Positions 1 through 8,509 are shown, counted from the first letter of the stretch. The stretch: 64,000 bases of DNA from Clostridium thermosuccinogenes (GCF_002896855.1 NZ_CP021850.1:397665-461664), one strand, 5' to 3'. The notes: a model not told the origin generated them from the sequence alone. A program made the numbers and translations.

Positions 1-51
1 TCGTGTCACTAAAGGGCATACAACACTCACTTTTAGAAAGGCGGTAATTTT

Positions 52-140
52 ATGAATAAAGAAACTATAAAATAAGCGGCATGACTTGTGCCGCATGCGC
101 AAAGCGGATCGAAAAGGCAGTCGGTAAGCTGGATGGCTAA
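52..140 (+). pseudogene. Remnant of an HMA (heavy-metal-associated) domain gene, CopA/CopZ type
   Basis: A GAAAGGCGG ribosome site precedes ATG at 52. The first frame reads MNKETIK and stops. One base out of frame, positions 77-140 continue as a typical metal-binding start, with GMTCAACAKRIEKAVGKLDG followed by a stop. The MTCxxC motif (reading GMTCAAC) is the copper/metal-binding signature at the N-terminus of P1B ATPases such as CopA and of CopZ chaperones. Only about 28 codons remain and a one-base indel splits them, so this is a dead fragment. The family identity rests on the motif alone. Confidence 0.6.
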
Positions 141-297
141 CGGCTAATTCAATCAATTGAAACATATGCAAATTTTGTGTTGTTATTGCTTCATTCCAGC
201 AGGTATATATGTAGATTTTATGAAGAAAGGTACGAATGAAGAGGAGCGATTGAGCGAATTAGGTCAAAAGCTTTGCTGGAGAATATTGAATTTCTTA

Positions 298-347
298 ATG
301 AAACATTAATATTCCTTATATGATGAAACATTAATATTCCTTATATG
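298..347. repeat. Perfect 25-bp tandem duplication
   Basis: The 25-base unit beginning ATGAAACATTAATATTCC occurs twice head to tail (298-322 and 323-347) without mismatch. It lies in AT-rich non-coding DNA. Perfect identity points to a recent slippage event. No function is visible. The surrounding 141-546 holds no gene I can support. Confidence 0.85.
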
Positions 348-546
348 AAATTTTCACATTTACATTATAGTGTGCAATATTAACGATGCAGTTAAATTTA
401 TGATTCTTGATTAGATATAACAAGTATTGCAATCAAGTCCAGCGTAACACCATTGGTCATGCATAACAGTGTTCGATACTTATGTACACTATATTTACAA
501 AATATTACATAGGAGATATAATAACCTCAAAGAGGAGGTTGATTTC

Positions 547-891
547 ATGAAAAATTCCGTAATTGCAGGCGATTATGCTGGTAAAGGTGTTATATATACA
601 GCTGGACAAGTGCTTATTGCAGTATCATTGTTAAATTCAGTTAAGCTAAATAAGGATACAGTAGATTCATATGAACTTATCACAGAAGAGCATAGAAAGA
701 GTGCAGCAAGTGGTATTGCGAGAGGATTAGTGGGTGGTGCATTGCTTGGACCGGTTGGCCTATTAGCCGGTGGACTTAGTGCTAAAAACAAAGGAACTTA
801 TCAAGTAGCAATACAGTTTAAAGATGGCAAAAGGAGTTTATTAGAGATTGACGATAAAATTTATAAAGGATTAATAAAAGCATTATTCTAA
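547..891 (+). CDS. Small conserved hypothetical protein with glycine-rich hydrophobic hairpin
   Basis: 114 residues. The start at 547 is chosen over an upstream in-frame ATG at 469 because AGAGGAGG sits seven bases before it. The N-terminal half is a mixed beta-rich segment. Residues about 57-78 form a glycine/alanine-rich hydrophobic stretch (GIARGLVGGALLGPVGLLAGG), which could be a short membrane hairpin or glycine-zipper-like segment. The C-terminal part (TYQVAIQFKDGKRSLLEIDD) reads as a small beta domain. Similar small proteins occur in Firmicutes genomes and mobile elements, but no function is known to me. A terminator follows directly, so it is probably monocistronic. Confidence 0.7.
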   Translation: MKNSVIAGDYAGKGVIYTAGQVLIAVSLLNSVKLNKDTVDSYELITEEHRKSAASGIARGLVGGALLGPVGLLAGGLSAKNKGTYQVAIQFKDGKRSLLEIDDKIYKGLIKALF

Positions 892-896
892 AAGTC

Positions 897-926
897 AGCA
901 CTTACTTCGGTAGGTGCTTTTGTTTT
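897..926 (+). terminator. Rho-independent terminator
   Basis: A 9-bp stem AGCACTTAC/GTAGGTGCT around a TTCG loop is followed by TTTTGTTTT, six bases after the stop codon at 891. Confidence 0.85.
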
Positions 927-1187
927 CTGTCCCTACTACTGCCCAAAAACTTATTGCTTTACTTCTGATTTATGAACATTTACACTTATTTACAATGATA
1001 TAATTAAGATATTTGAAGAAAATTATGCGTAATTTTAGCAGTTATTCTGAAGGATAAAATATGTGAAAATTGAAGCCTGGAATAGGGTTTAAGGGCGTTT
1101 TTATGATGCCCGAAGAGTGAATAGATAGGGAAACTTTGAAAATCGGATGAAGCTCTACTGCAACTAATATAATCAATTCTACGGCCC

Positions 1188-1216
1188 TTGTTATATTAGA
1201 TTTTACATGGTATAAT
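1188..1216 (+). promoter_or_regulatory. Sigma-A promoter of a leader RNA
   Basis: TTGTTA (1188-1193), an exact 17-bp spacer and TATAAT (1211-1216). Transcription should begin near 1223, about 400 bases before the methyltransferase start. Confidence 0.75.
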
Positions 1217-1222
1217 TTAACT

Positions 1223-1547
1223 GTTTAGGAAGGCTTGAAATGTTTGTGTCAGGTGTTATGAAGTCTAATAAAATGATATGCTCCGTACAAATGGATAACG
1301 ACGAGACGTTGTGCGGAGCCTAATCAGGAAGTTTTGACTTCTGAGGTTCGTCGGTAATATGGCTCTTTAAGTGTAGTTATTACTATGCTTTTGTTATTGT
1401 TGCCATTTTTACCGACATTGAAAAGATTAAGTATATATAGGCCACGGACGTTTCGTCTGTGGCTTTGTTGTTTGTATGGGGCGTTCATCCATACAAAAGC
1501 GACAAGGCCGAATTTATAAATAAATTATGCCTTGTCGCTATTTTTTT
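1223..1547 (+). ncRNA. Structured leader RNA with intrinsic terminators upstream of a methyltransferase gene
   Basis: Downstream of the 1188 promoter I see four stems in a row. An 11-bp hairpin has arms 1280-1290 and 1309-1319 (GCTCCGTACAA/TTGTGCGGAGC, one G-T pair). A bulged stem spans 1324-1344. A long-range stem joins 1350-1363 (GTCGGTAATATGGC) to 1402-1416. A terminator-like hairpin spans 1441-1463 (GCCACGGACG/CGTCTGTGGC), followed by TTTGTTGTTTG. Two more stems follow: 1471-1497 (TTTGTATGG/CCATACAAA) and 1499-1538 (GCGACAAGGC/GCCTTGTCGC), the latter trailed by TATTTTTTT. The arrangement suggests a regulatory leader with attenuation, or a free small RNA. It does not match a riboswitch class I know by sequence. 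Confidence 0.55.
1499..1547 (+). terminator. Intrinsic terminator just upstream of the methyltransferase gene
   Basis: A perfect 10-bp stem GCGACAAGGC/GCCTTGTCGC is followed by TATTTTTTT. The next gene starts at 1628, so read-through or antitermination may control it. Confidence 0.75.
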
Positions 1548-1627
1548 GGAGGAATATCAGTAAGTAAACTCCCCAATTAACAATGTTACAAAAACATAAA
1601 CTATATTATTTTAAGGAGGATTTATTT

Positions 1628-2386
1628 ATGACAGACAATATTGGAAACTACGCACATCACGCTGCAATTTGGGACTGGGGCGGATATGACCGCACTGAAG
1701 AACACGAATATTGGTGCCGCTATGCGGCACAATATGGCAAAAATGTCTTAATTCCCTTCTGTGCTATTGGCGAAACCGGTGCATACATGGCACGTAAAGG
1801 ATTCACAGTCACAGCGTTCGACATTACGCCTGAAATGATTATGGAGGGCAAAAAGCGGTTTGGTGATGTACCTGGCTTGCAGTTCTTTGTGGGAGATGTG
1901 AGAGCTTTCTGCTTCGATATTCCACCTGCTGATTTCTGCTTTGCCACTGACTTTGGGCATATTCACACAATTGATGAGGTGAAAAAGGCGCTTTTGTGCA
2001 TCCACCGTCATTTGCGGGAGGGTGGCGTTTTAGTAATCGAAACAGCCTTGCCTCCGAAAGAATCATATTACGCTCCTCCGAAGGCCTTTTATCCCAAAGA
2101 GCAGGTTTATCCGGACAAAAAGGTTTGGAAGACCGGGGATACGTTCGATGATGAAAAAACAGGACGCTGCTATATTTCTCAGACCGTCTATATTGAGTAT
2201 GGTAATGGTAAAGCGGAGCAGTTCGACCATTCTTTTTACTTGCAATGCTATCCTAGAGATACTTGGCTGTCCACGCTTGCGGAATGCGGTTTTGAAATCC
2301 TGCACGAATACCGTAATCGGGAAAAAGAGCCGTGGCATGAAAACGACGGATTATGGATTGTAGAAGCGGCAAAGAAAAAGATATAG
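1628..2386 (+). CDS. Class I SAM-dependent methyltransferase
   Basis: 252 residues. ATG 1628 follows AAGGAGGA at 8-base spacing and is preferred over the upstream ATG at 1583. The fold is read from the motif I region (VLIPFCAIGETGAYMARKGF), the acidic end of beta 2 (VTAFDITPEM), motif II (FFVGDVRAFCFDIPPADF) and a motif III-like segment (LREGGVLVIETALP). Motif I is unusual: it lacks the common GxGxG and has CAIGETG, as in thiopurine/TehB-like members. The substrate cannot be told. The gene precedes a radical SAM gene by 32 bases, so the two are probably co-transcribed, and it lies behind a terminator-bearing leader. Confidence 0.8.
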   Translation: MTDNIGNYAHHAAIWDWGGYDRTEEHEYWCRYAAQYGKNVLIPFCAIGETGAYMARKGFTVTAFDITPEMIMEGKKRFGDVPGLQFFVGDVRAFCFDIPPADFCFATDFGHIHTIDEVKKALLCIHRHLREGGVLVIETALPPKESYYAPPKAFYPKEQVYPDKKVWKTGDTFDDEKTGRCYISQTVYIEYGNGKAEQFDHSFYLQCYPRDTWLSTLAECGFEILHEYRNREKEPWHENDGLWIVEAAKKKI

Positions 2387-2418
2387 CCTATAGCGGCTAA
2401 CGAAGGGAGGCAATGAAA

Positions 2419-3492
2419 ATGAGTAATTTTGATATGTCTTATCTGGGTGTTATGGTGGACATGGCCGGCTGCCCGAACCGCTGCCGTCATTGTTGGCTAG
2501 GTTCGCACAGGAATGGTAATATAACCATCGATGAATTTAAAAATATAGCTGCTCAGTTCAGAAACTGGCATGATGAGGAAGGACGCGGCATTGCGGAAAT
2601 GAGCTTTTTTTCGTGGTGGAGAGAGCCGGATTACCGGGATGATTATCGGGAGTTATGGCTGCTTGAACAGGAGCTGTCCTCACCGGGAAAGGCAGAACGG
2701 TTTGAACTTTTGTCAACCTGGCGTCTTGCGCGGGATGAAAGCTATGCGAAATGGGCGGCGGAGCTAGGGACCAAAGCCTGCCAGATCACGTTTTTTGGCA
2801 TGGAAGAAAACACAAACTGGGGCATGTGTCGTAAAGGTGCTTTCCGCGATCAGATAATTGCGACGGAAAGGTGCCTTGCTGTTGGTATAGCTCCGCGCTG
2901 GCAATTGTTCATCACGAAGCGGTGCTTGAATGAACTGGATGATTTTCTAAAAATGATATATGACCTCAAACTGTTTGAACGTTGTGAGGAAATAGGGAAA
3001 AAGTTTGAGGTGTTTATTGGTGGAATATCACCTGAGGGTAACGGATATGGAATTGAGGATCTTCGTCCCGAGGAGGATGACCTATGCTTGATTCCTGATG
3101 AACTGATTTCGATTACCCGTGAAGGCACAGATTTGCTGGGACAGCCGGAGTATAGGGTGCTTGAGGAAATCATGGAGTGTAACACTCCGCCGAATATAAG
3201 TGCAAATATGCCTTGCCTGGCTGTCAATGCGGATTACGATGTTTATCCCAATATAGCGGAACCTGCTGAGTGGTGGAAGCTGGGCAACTTAAAAACTGAC
3301 GGCATTCAGGAAATCATGAGGAACTACCGTGATGGGAGAACGCCGGGCATGAGAATAAATGGCACAATTCCAGTAAGCGAGCTTGCAAAAAAATACGGCG
3401 ACTTGAAAAGTAAAAAGCTTTATACCAAAGGAGATCTTTTTACACGCTTTATACATCAATGGGGAATGGAACATATAAAGGGAGGACGATAA
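2419..3492 (+). CDS. Radical SAM protein
   Basis: 357 residues. The ATG at 2419 is eight bases from GGAGG; an ATG at 2413 is too close to it. The [4Fe-4S]-binding CxxxCxxC motif is at C18, C22 and C25 (CPNRCRHC), so SAM cleavage to a 5'-deoxyadenosyl radical is expected. The middle (QITFFGMEENTNWG, GIAPRWQLFI) fits the beta strands of a partial TIM barrel. Extra cysteines lie in the C-terminal third (MECNTPPN, NMPCLAV), but no clear SPASM spacing is seen. A paralogue with the same TFFG-EE and GI-P-FI landmarks is at 60395-61338. The substrate is unknown. Its partner is the methyltransferase just upstream. Confidence 0.8.
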   Translation: MSNFDMSYLGVMVDMAGCPNRCRHCWLGSHRNGNITIDEFKNIAAQFRNWHDEEGRGIAEMSFFSWWREPDYRDDYRELWLLEQELSSPGKAERFELLSTWRLARDESYAKWAAELGTKACQITFFGMEENTNWGMCRKGAFRDQIIATERCLAVGIAPRWQLFITKRCLNELDDFLKMIYDLKLFERCEEIGKKFEVFIGGISPEGNGYGIEDLRPEEDDLCLIPDELISITREGTDLLGQPEYRVLEEIMECNTPPNISANMPCLAVNADYDVYPNIAEPAEWWKLGNLKTDGIQEIMRNYRDGRTPGMRINGTIPVSELAKKYGDLKSKKLYTKGDLFTRFIHQWGMEHIKGGR

Positions 3493-3493
3493 A

Positions 3494-4596
3494 ATGGAAG
3501 AAAATAAAATTATACGTACGGCAAAAGAGGAATGGGATGCTTGTTCCGATGAGTATTTCGCTGAAAACGCTTCCGTGGAAATCATCAGGTGCATCATCGA
3601 AGACTCGTCCCGGGCATTTCCTGCTCCGGTTTGGGATATGATACGAAGCTCATACCCGAATCTTAGATGTAAAAATGTGCTTGTGCCGTCCAGCGGTGAT
3701 AATGCTGCCGTATTTGCGTTCCACTTGCTGGGGGCTGCCGTCACATCTTATCTCAGAGTCTCTATCTATAAATGGAGAACTAAAGAAGAGATAGAAGCAG
3801 AAATTGAGCTGCTGAATTATTTAAGCAGTGTGGTATTTCTATTGCAGCACCGGTGCAAGACAATGATGGTGAGTACATACAAGAGATTAATGCACCGGAA
3901 GGCATCAGATATGCTGTTTTATTCACCGAAGCAAAAGGAGAAAAGAATGACAATCCCAATGAGAAGCAAAACCATTCGCTTGGTTGCATGGTAGTTAGAA
4001 TTCATGATTTAACAGACAAAATCACTTTGAGCCATAATCGGTTTGAGATAGATTTAAAGCACCTAATAGATGATCCTCTTGAGATTGTAAAACCTTATAT
4101 GTCCCATCGGCTGAAGGATTTTAATTATCTTGAGGATACAGGGCATCAATTAAAGCTTTTTGTAAATGAAACATTATCAAAAAGCAAGCTGGAGTATGGC
4201 ATCTCCCATGGAGATATTCATCACGGCAATGTTCATTTTGGAAATGACGGAAGCATAACACTCTTTGATTTTGACTGCTTTGGATATGGATGGAGGGCGT
4301 ATGACATTGCCGTTTACTTATGGCATCAGCAACTAAACCGGCCTGCTTCTGATAAAGACGACCCAAAACAAAAGCAATGGGAGGATTTTTTGAACGGCTA
4401 TAGCTCTATGAGGCAGATAAATCCTAATGAGTTAAAGGCGATTAATGCATTTGTTGCAATCAGGGATATTTGGTTGATGGGAATGCATTTCTGGAGCCTT
4501 GAGCGGAATAGAGGGTGTGATTGGCTCAGCGACGGATATTTTGACTTCCATATGGATTTTATAAAGAAATGGGTTCAAGACCACATATTATTATAA
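3494..4596 (+). pseudogene. Chimeric, frameshifted gene: methyltransferase N-terminus joined to an APH-type kinase
   Basis: From ATG 3494 about 85 residues match the start of a class I methyltransferase, ending in its motif I (KNVLVPSSGDNAAVFAFHLLGA). Near position 3749 the reading changes abruptly to the interior of a phosphotransferase (YLRVSIYKWRTKEEIEAE), which lacks its usual N-terminal ATP-binding lobe start. A one-base frameshift near 3825 then moves the kinase to another frame (GISIAAPVQDNDGEYIQEIN), which runs to 4596. The kinase catalytic loop HGDIHHGNVHFG and the metal-binding DFD are intact. I read this as a deletion that fused two neighbouring genes and later decayed. The gene follows the radical SAM stop by one base. 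Confidence 0.75.
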
Positions 4597-4691
4597 AGCC
4601 TGGAAATTGTGATGCTGGTTTTCATGAAAGGTAACTGTACCTGAGCCTTATTTCAGGTATTAAACCCTATTTAAACTATATAAAATCGGTT

Positions 4692-4779
4692 TGAATTCAG
4701 CTAATTGAAATGGATGATTGTTGTTCCGAAAGGATTCAAAGCACATGACAATCAACACATCCATTATTAGCTGAATTCA
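4692..4779. repeat. MITE-like palindromic repeat, copy A
   Basis: An 88-bp imperfect palindrome. It begins TGAATTCAGCTAAT and ends ATTAGCTGAATTCA, with inner arms AATGGATG and CATCCATT. The same element, also 88 bp and nearly identical, is at 60143-60230, and a 58-bp shortened form is at 53400-53457. It carries no coding capacity. The rest of 4597-5066 shows no gene. Confidence 0.8.
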
Positions 4780-5066
4780 TTCCTAAACTGTAATAGTCGA
4801 ATATATTTCAATGAAATGATTAATGCAAAACCCAAAAGCAAGGACACTATCGAATCTTATGGAAAGTCCCGCTTGTAATCTTAAATATAGTATAAAGATA
4901 TGGGATAGATTGTTTAATTCATTTTCTATCCCTATATTTTTGTGCCATAATTTGTTAAAATATATAAACAAAGCAAGTGATATGATATGTTTAAACCAAG
5001 AAAGAATTGAGATGAAAATGGGAATGCCCAAGAAGCGTTATTAGAAAATAACAAAAGGAGGTAAGG

Positions 5067-5543
5067 ATGAAAAATAATTTTAAGGCATTATTATTACATT
5101 TGATTATTGTAATCTTATCATTTATTTTCTTAATTATCTTTGTTGCGACAGGACCTGTAATTGCTAAGTATGCTAGTAATATCATAAGTAGAATAATTAT
5201 TGGGGTGCCATTTCTATTAGTTTATATTTTTTCTGGCACATTATTAGACAGAAACATCAGCAAAAAATTTGATTTTCTTGCAGGTTCCTTTATTGGGGTT
5301 ATTGGTATTGCTTTATGGTTTTTTGCATTTTTGAAAACTAAAGTGAATTTATTTGAGATAATACCAGAGGAGCTAATTGATCACTGGGTATTGGTGAATA
5401 TTTATTATACGCCATTTCTTTTATCAAAACTTTCTTTTGGATTACCTAATATTCCAGTATTGTCACTAATTATAAACTTGCTTCCAACACTACTTATGGG
5501 GCTTGGGTTAAAATATAAAAGGTTGAAATATAAAATTGATTAA
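5067..5543 (+). CDS. Hypothetical integral membrane protein
   Basis: 158 residues starting seven bases after AAAGGAGG. Four hydrophobic segments are visible, at residues about 8-30, 37-58, 66-88 and 118-147, so it should sit in the cytoplasmic membrane. The lysine-rich C-terminus (KYKRLKYKID) is probably cytosolic. I do not recognise the family. It stands alone between a palindromic repeat and about 600 bases of non-coding DNA, and the base composition is distinctly AT-rich compared with neighbouring operons. Confidence 0.6.
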   Translation: MKNNFKALLLHLIIVILSFIFLIIFVATGPVIAKYASNIISRIIIGVPFLLVYIFSGTLLDRNISKKFDFLAGSFIGVIGIALWFFAFLKTKVNLFEIIPEELIDHWVLVNIYYTPFLLSKLSFGLPNIPVLSLIINLLPTLLMGLGLKYKRLKYKID

Positions 5544-6158
5544 TTATAATTACGCATTGTTTATATTATGTGCAATAAAAGCAATAATCAAAATACAATA
5601 AAGTAATAAGATGTTATATATTATACATTATTATACTTAGATAATATGTCCCTTTTTCATCGAATAAAAATGCAATTGTAGAAACCTGTTTTAGCACAAT
5701 ACATCGGACTGCATATATGTAATGTGACAAAAGCAGTTCATATTATAACTGACACGGTGGACAGGACCTTAAACATGAAAAGCGATGGTCAGAAATTTTC
5801 AATTTTGTATGATAAGGCTATGAAATATGACAAACTTACAGGCAATGAGACTGTTTGACCCTTGTGATAAACTTTATGTAATCAACTGGGAAAGGCTGAT
5901 GAAAATTGATAGATTTATCCTCTTTGGATATTATATCTTCATACTTGACCAATAAAAACAGCAAAGGTATTGCGGATTACCATCCGCAGCACCTTTGCCG
6001 TTGTATATTGTTATAGCCAAAGCTGATTTGACGGCTAATGGCAAATTTATTGAAAATAAAGTTCAATGCTAAGTTAATTTACTAGCACGACCCTTTTTGT
6101 CCACAAAGCGCAACCAATAATGAAAATGTCATTCTTATTTTCGTGTTAACGCACCATC
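5544..6158. other. Non-coding stretch with decayed sequence
   Basis: No gene can be supported. A 27-codon open stretch from ATG 5775 has no convincing ribosome site or family. The only clear element is the minus-strand terminator at 5948-5998. Confidence 0.5.
5948..5998 (-). terminator. Terminator for the DNRLRE gene (minus strand)
   Basis: Read on the minus strand, GCAAAGGT/ACCTTTGC encloses an inner TGCGGAT/ATCCGCA stem and is followed by TGTTTTTATT. It lies about 160 bases past the stop of the gene at 6159-7241. Confidence 0.7.
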
Positions 6159-7241
6159 TCATTTATCCTTTACTTCTATAGTAACTTTGGGTTTTCCAGC
6201 TTTAGCCGCAGTAGTCGTAGTAAATGTCGGAAGAACCACGTTGATATTTAATACTGGTATAAATATAGGTGTATTGCCTTCTGTATCGGACAATACCATA
6301 ATTCCGTATTCATTCTTGTAAAGCATTCCTGTTGCATGTATATTGGATCCTAAATACATGTCCATCTCTGTTGAAACAGGGAAGTATTCGTAATAAGCGG
6401 TCAACAGGTTTGTGTCAAAGCCTGGAGCAAGCTTCGGTGGGGTAAGGTACGTGATAGAAGGATTATAAACGGTACCGTTACCCAGGTAAATTGCCGTTAT
6501 GGCATGTAAAGGTATAACTTCTTTCTGGCCGGCATCATCCAGAATGAATAAGGAACCAAAGGTTCCCGATGACGATTTAAACAGCGCATAGGGAGTGCCG
6601 GTAACAGAGGAAGCTGTTAACCCCCGCGTAAATACCGTAAATACATTTGTGGGGTATAGGGCAATGAGCTGCTCAATGACATGAGCCAGTTGGGCATAGC
6701 TGAAATTAGACCCGGTGGTGTCAGCGGGAGCTTCGGAATAGGTCAGGGTCAGCTTGGGGAAATAGGGTTCGTAAACAATTTTGTTGCTGGCAAATTGGAC
6801 AATCGTTGTACCATCATTATTAGTAAGAGCTATCCCGTGGTTTGGGCTCATTCCACTCAGCCATTCATTAACCAGCGAGGTCACATCAATTTCAACAGCC
6901 TTATACAAGTCCTCTGTTGTGATTAAGATTTGAGAGGACGTAGGAGTAAAGGAAGGCAGCGTATTATAGGTTACTGTCGCTGCAGTAAACGGGCTTGTTA
7001 CTTTATTTACAACAACAGGACTTGGAATATCCCCACTTTTTGCGATAACAGTTAGCTGAAGTATGGCGCTATCTACTGCTGTTACCGGCAATGTGGGCAA
7101 TTCAACTTCCATAAGGCTGATGCAATTCAGAAAATTCGGGTCTGTGCCGGTATAAAGCAGAGGATAAAAAGAATTATTGTTATCCGGCATTGCAGATGAA
7201 ACAAATGTGGTGTTCGGTAAATTTATTGTAACAGATGGCAT
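6159..7241 (-). CDS. DNRLRE-domain protein with unidentified C-terminal domain
   Basis: 360 residues, no signal peptide. AGAAGGAA precedes the start. Residues about 1-170 look like a DNRLRE-type beta domain: SAILQLTVIAKSG, FTAATVTYNTLPSF, VEIDVTSLVNEWLSG and NHGIALTNND are its usual landmarks, found in cell-surface and spore-associated proteins of Firmicutes. Residues about 180-335 form a second beta-rich domain with repeated pieces such as SGTFGSLFILDD and YGIMVLSDTEG that I cannot assign. The tail is threonine/lysine-rich. Absence of a signal peptide together with the composition would suit assembly on the spore surface from the mother cell, but that is inference only. Confidence 0.6.
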   Translation of the reverse strand: MPSVTINLPNTTFVSSAMPDNNNSFYPLLYTGTDPNFLNCISLMEVELPTLPVTAVDSAILQLTVIAKSGDIPSPVVVNKVTSPFTAATVTYNTLPSFTPTSSQILITTEDLYKAVEIDVTSLVNEWLSGMSPNHGIALTNNDGTTIVQFASNKIVYEPYFPKLTLTYSEAPADTTGSNFSYAQLAHVIEQLIALYPTNVFTVFTRGLTASSVTGTPYALFKSSSGTFGSLFILDDAGQKEVIPLHAITAIYLGNGTVYNPSITYLTPPKLAPGFDTNLLTAYYEYFPVSTEMDMYLGSNIHATGMLYKNEYGIMVLSDTEGNTPIFIPVLNINVVLPTFTTTTAAKAGKPKVTIEVKDK

Positions 7242-7620
7242 GAATCATTCCTTCTTTCCTGAAAAGTAGTAGTATACATAATCATAATATGCCAGCTCTG
7301 TTTTTTTGTTATTGCATAAAAGCAAAAATGGGGACATTTCTCCACTTTCTCCAAAAATAGTACTCCCAAAGGGACATGAAATATGAAACATCCGGTAGAG
7401 AATTTAGCGAATAAGGGTTACAGCGATAATAAATGGCATAATGGATAAAAAATGCCCGATGAGGTTGACAATTGAATGAAAAAATGGCTTAATCCAATAT
7501 AACGGTCAAAACCAATAAAGCGGATTATTTGTCATGCTCAAAATTATCAAAGGTATTTCTGGCTTTCAAACTTTTAATCAATAAATGCATTATTTTGTAG
7601 ATGAAACGGGGATCACGTGT

Positions 7621-7666
7621 AAAAAGGGAGCTGTCCAAAAAATTTATCATATTTTGAGACAGCCCC
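7621..7666 (-). terminator. Terminator of the sigma/TPR operon (minus strand)
   Basis: On the minus strand GGGGCTGTC pairs with GACAGCTCCC and runs into TTTTT. It sits about 105 bases past the TPR gene stop. The rest of 7242-7771 holds no supported feature. Confidence 0.75.
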
Positions 7667-7771
7667 TTTAGCGCATCTTAATGAACTTTAATCCGGTAGA
7701 TCCTAATTTGCTTTTAGCAACATAAAGCTGAACGAACAACGGCTGCCGAAAACCTGGAAACAGGCTTAAAA

Positions 7772-8509
7772 TTAAGATTTTTTACCAATCTCCGCCTCTA
7801 TTTTCGCAAGCTCCTCCTTCGGCCATTCCAAATAATGAGGATCATGATGTTTTTCGAGCATATTAATTATTCTTTTCCATTCTGAAGCGGCTTCTTCCAA
7901 TCTGCCTAATTCCTTAAACATGAAAGCTCTGCTAAACCATCCTCCCATGTTAAATTGATCTGTAACAGCTTTATCCCAGTAGTCGAGCGCTTTTTCGTTT
8001 TCCCCAAGCCTTGCACAAACTTCGCCGTAAACCTCATAAAAGTTGGCTTTACTATAGGGACTAATGCCATTATCGGATATGATTTTTTCGGCAGCTTCCA
8101 TAACCTTCCTTGCCTCCTGAACCTGATCCGCATTCAGGTATGCCAATGCCAGAAATACATACTCATCAGTATCATCAGGATATTGGAGTATCCTTTTTTT
8201 ATAGAGCTCAATCGAATACTTATTTTTTCCTAATGAATTCCGTAAGCTCAATAATTGATTGTCAATTCTGAAATAGTCAGCGTCATTTTTTTTCTTATGC
8301 TTGAATAATGCGCTTTCATAGATTTTTTCTGCTTTTAGTAAATAAGACCGCCCTAAGCATTCATATAGATATCCATATTTATGGATATAATTTATATTAT
8401 CTGGGTTTTCTTCAATTAGTTTTGAGTATTCCCTTTCCAAGGTATCAAACAACTCAGTTTCGCCAGTCTCATATCTGGCAAATAATGACTCAAGCTCTTT
8501 AATATCCAT
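7772..8509 (-). CDS. Tetratricopeptide-repeat (TPR) protein
   Basis: 245 residues, no signal or membrane segment, so cytosolic. At least three helical-pair repeats can be recognised: YIHKYGYLYECLGRSYLLKA, EYVFLALAYLNADQVQEARK and FYEVYGEVCARLGENEKALD, with a fourth at GGWFSRAFMFKELGRLEEAA. TPR arrays mediate protein-protein contacts. It is the last gene of a minus-strand operon behind an ECF sigma gene, and its start lies three bases past the preceding stop with an AGAAGGGTGG site inside that gene's end. A role in sigma-factor control is possible but not shown. Confidence 0.75.
   Translation of the reverse strand: MDIKELESLFARYETGETELFDTLEREYSKLIEENPDNINYIHKYGYLYECLGRSYLLKAEKIYESALFKHKKKNDADYFRIDNQLLSLRNSLGKNKYSIELYKKRILQYPDDTDEYVFLALAYLNADQVQEARKVMEAAEKIISDNGISPYSKANFYEVYGEVCARLGENEKALDYWDKAVTDQFNMGGWFSRAFMFKELGRLEEAASEWKRIINMLEKHHDPHYLEWPKEELAKIEAEIGKKS

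Noticed and set aside
547-891. Prophage gene marking a phage end
   Set aside because: No other phage genes, integrase or attachment repeats are visible around it.
3853-4596. Independent kinase gene starting at GTG 3853
   Set aside because: The kinase sequence clearly continues upstream in other frames to about 3749, so 3853 is an internal codon of a broken gene, not a start.
4692-4779. Integron attC site
   Set aside because: The palindromic repeats lack the GTTRRRY/RYYYAAC core sites, and no integrase was seen.
4823-5044. 73-residue plus-strand open frame before the membrane protein gene
   Set aside because: No ribosome site, no recognisable family and AT-rich composition typical of chance frames here.
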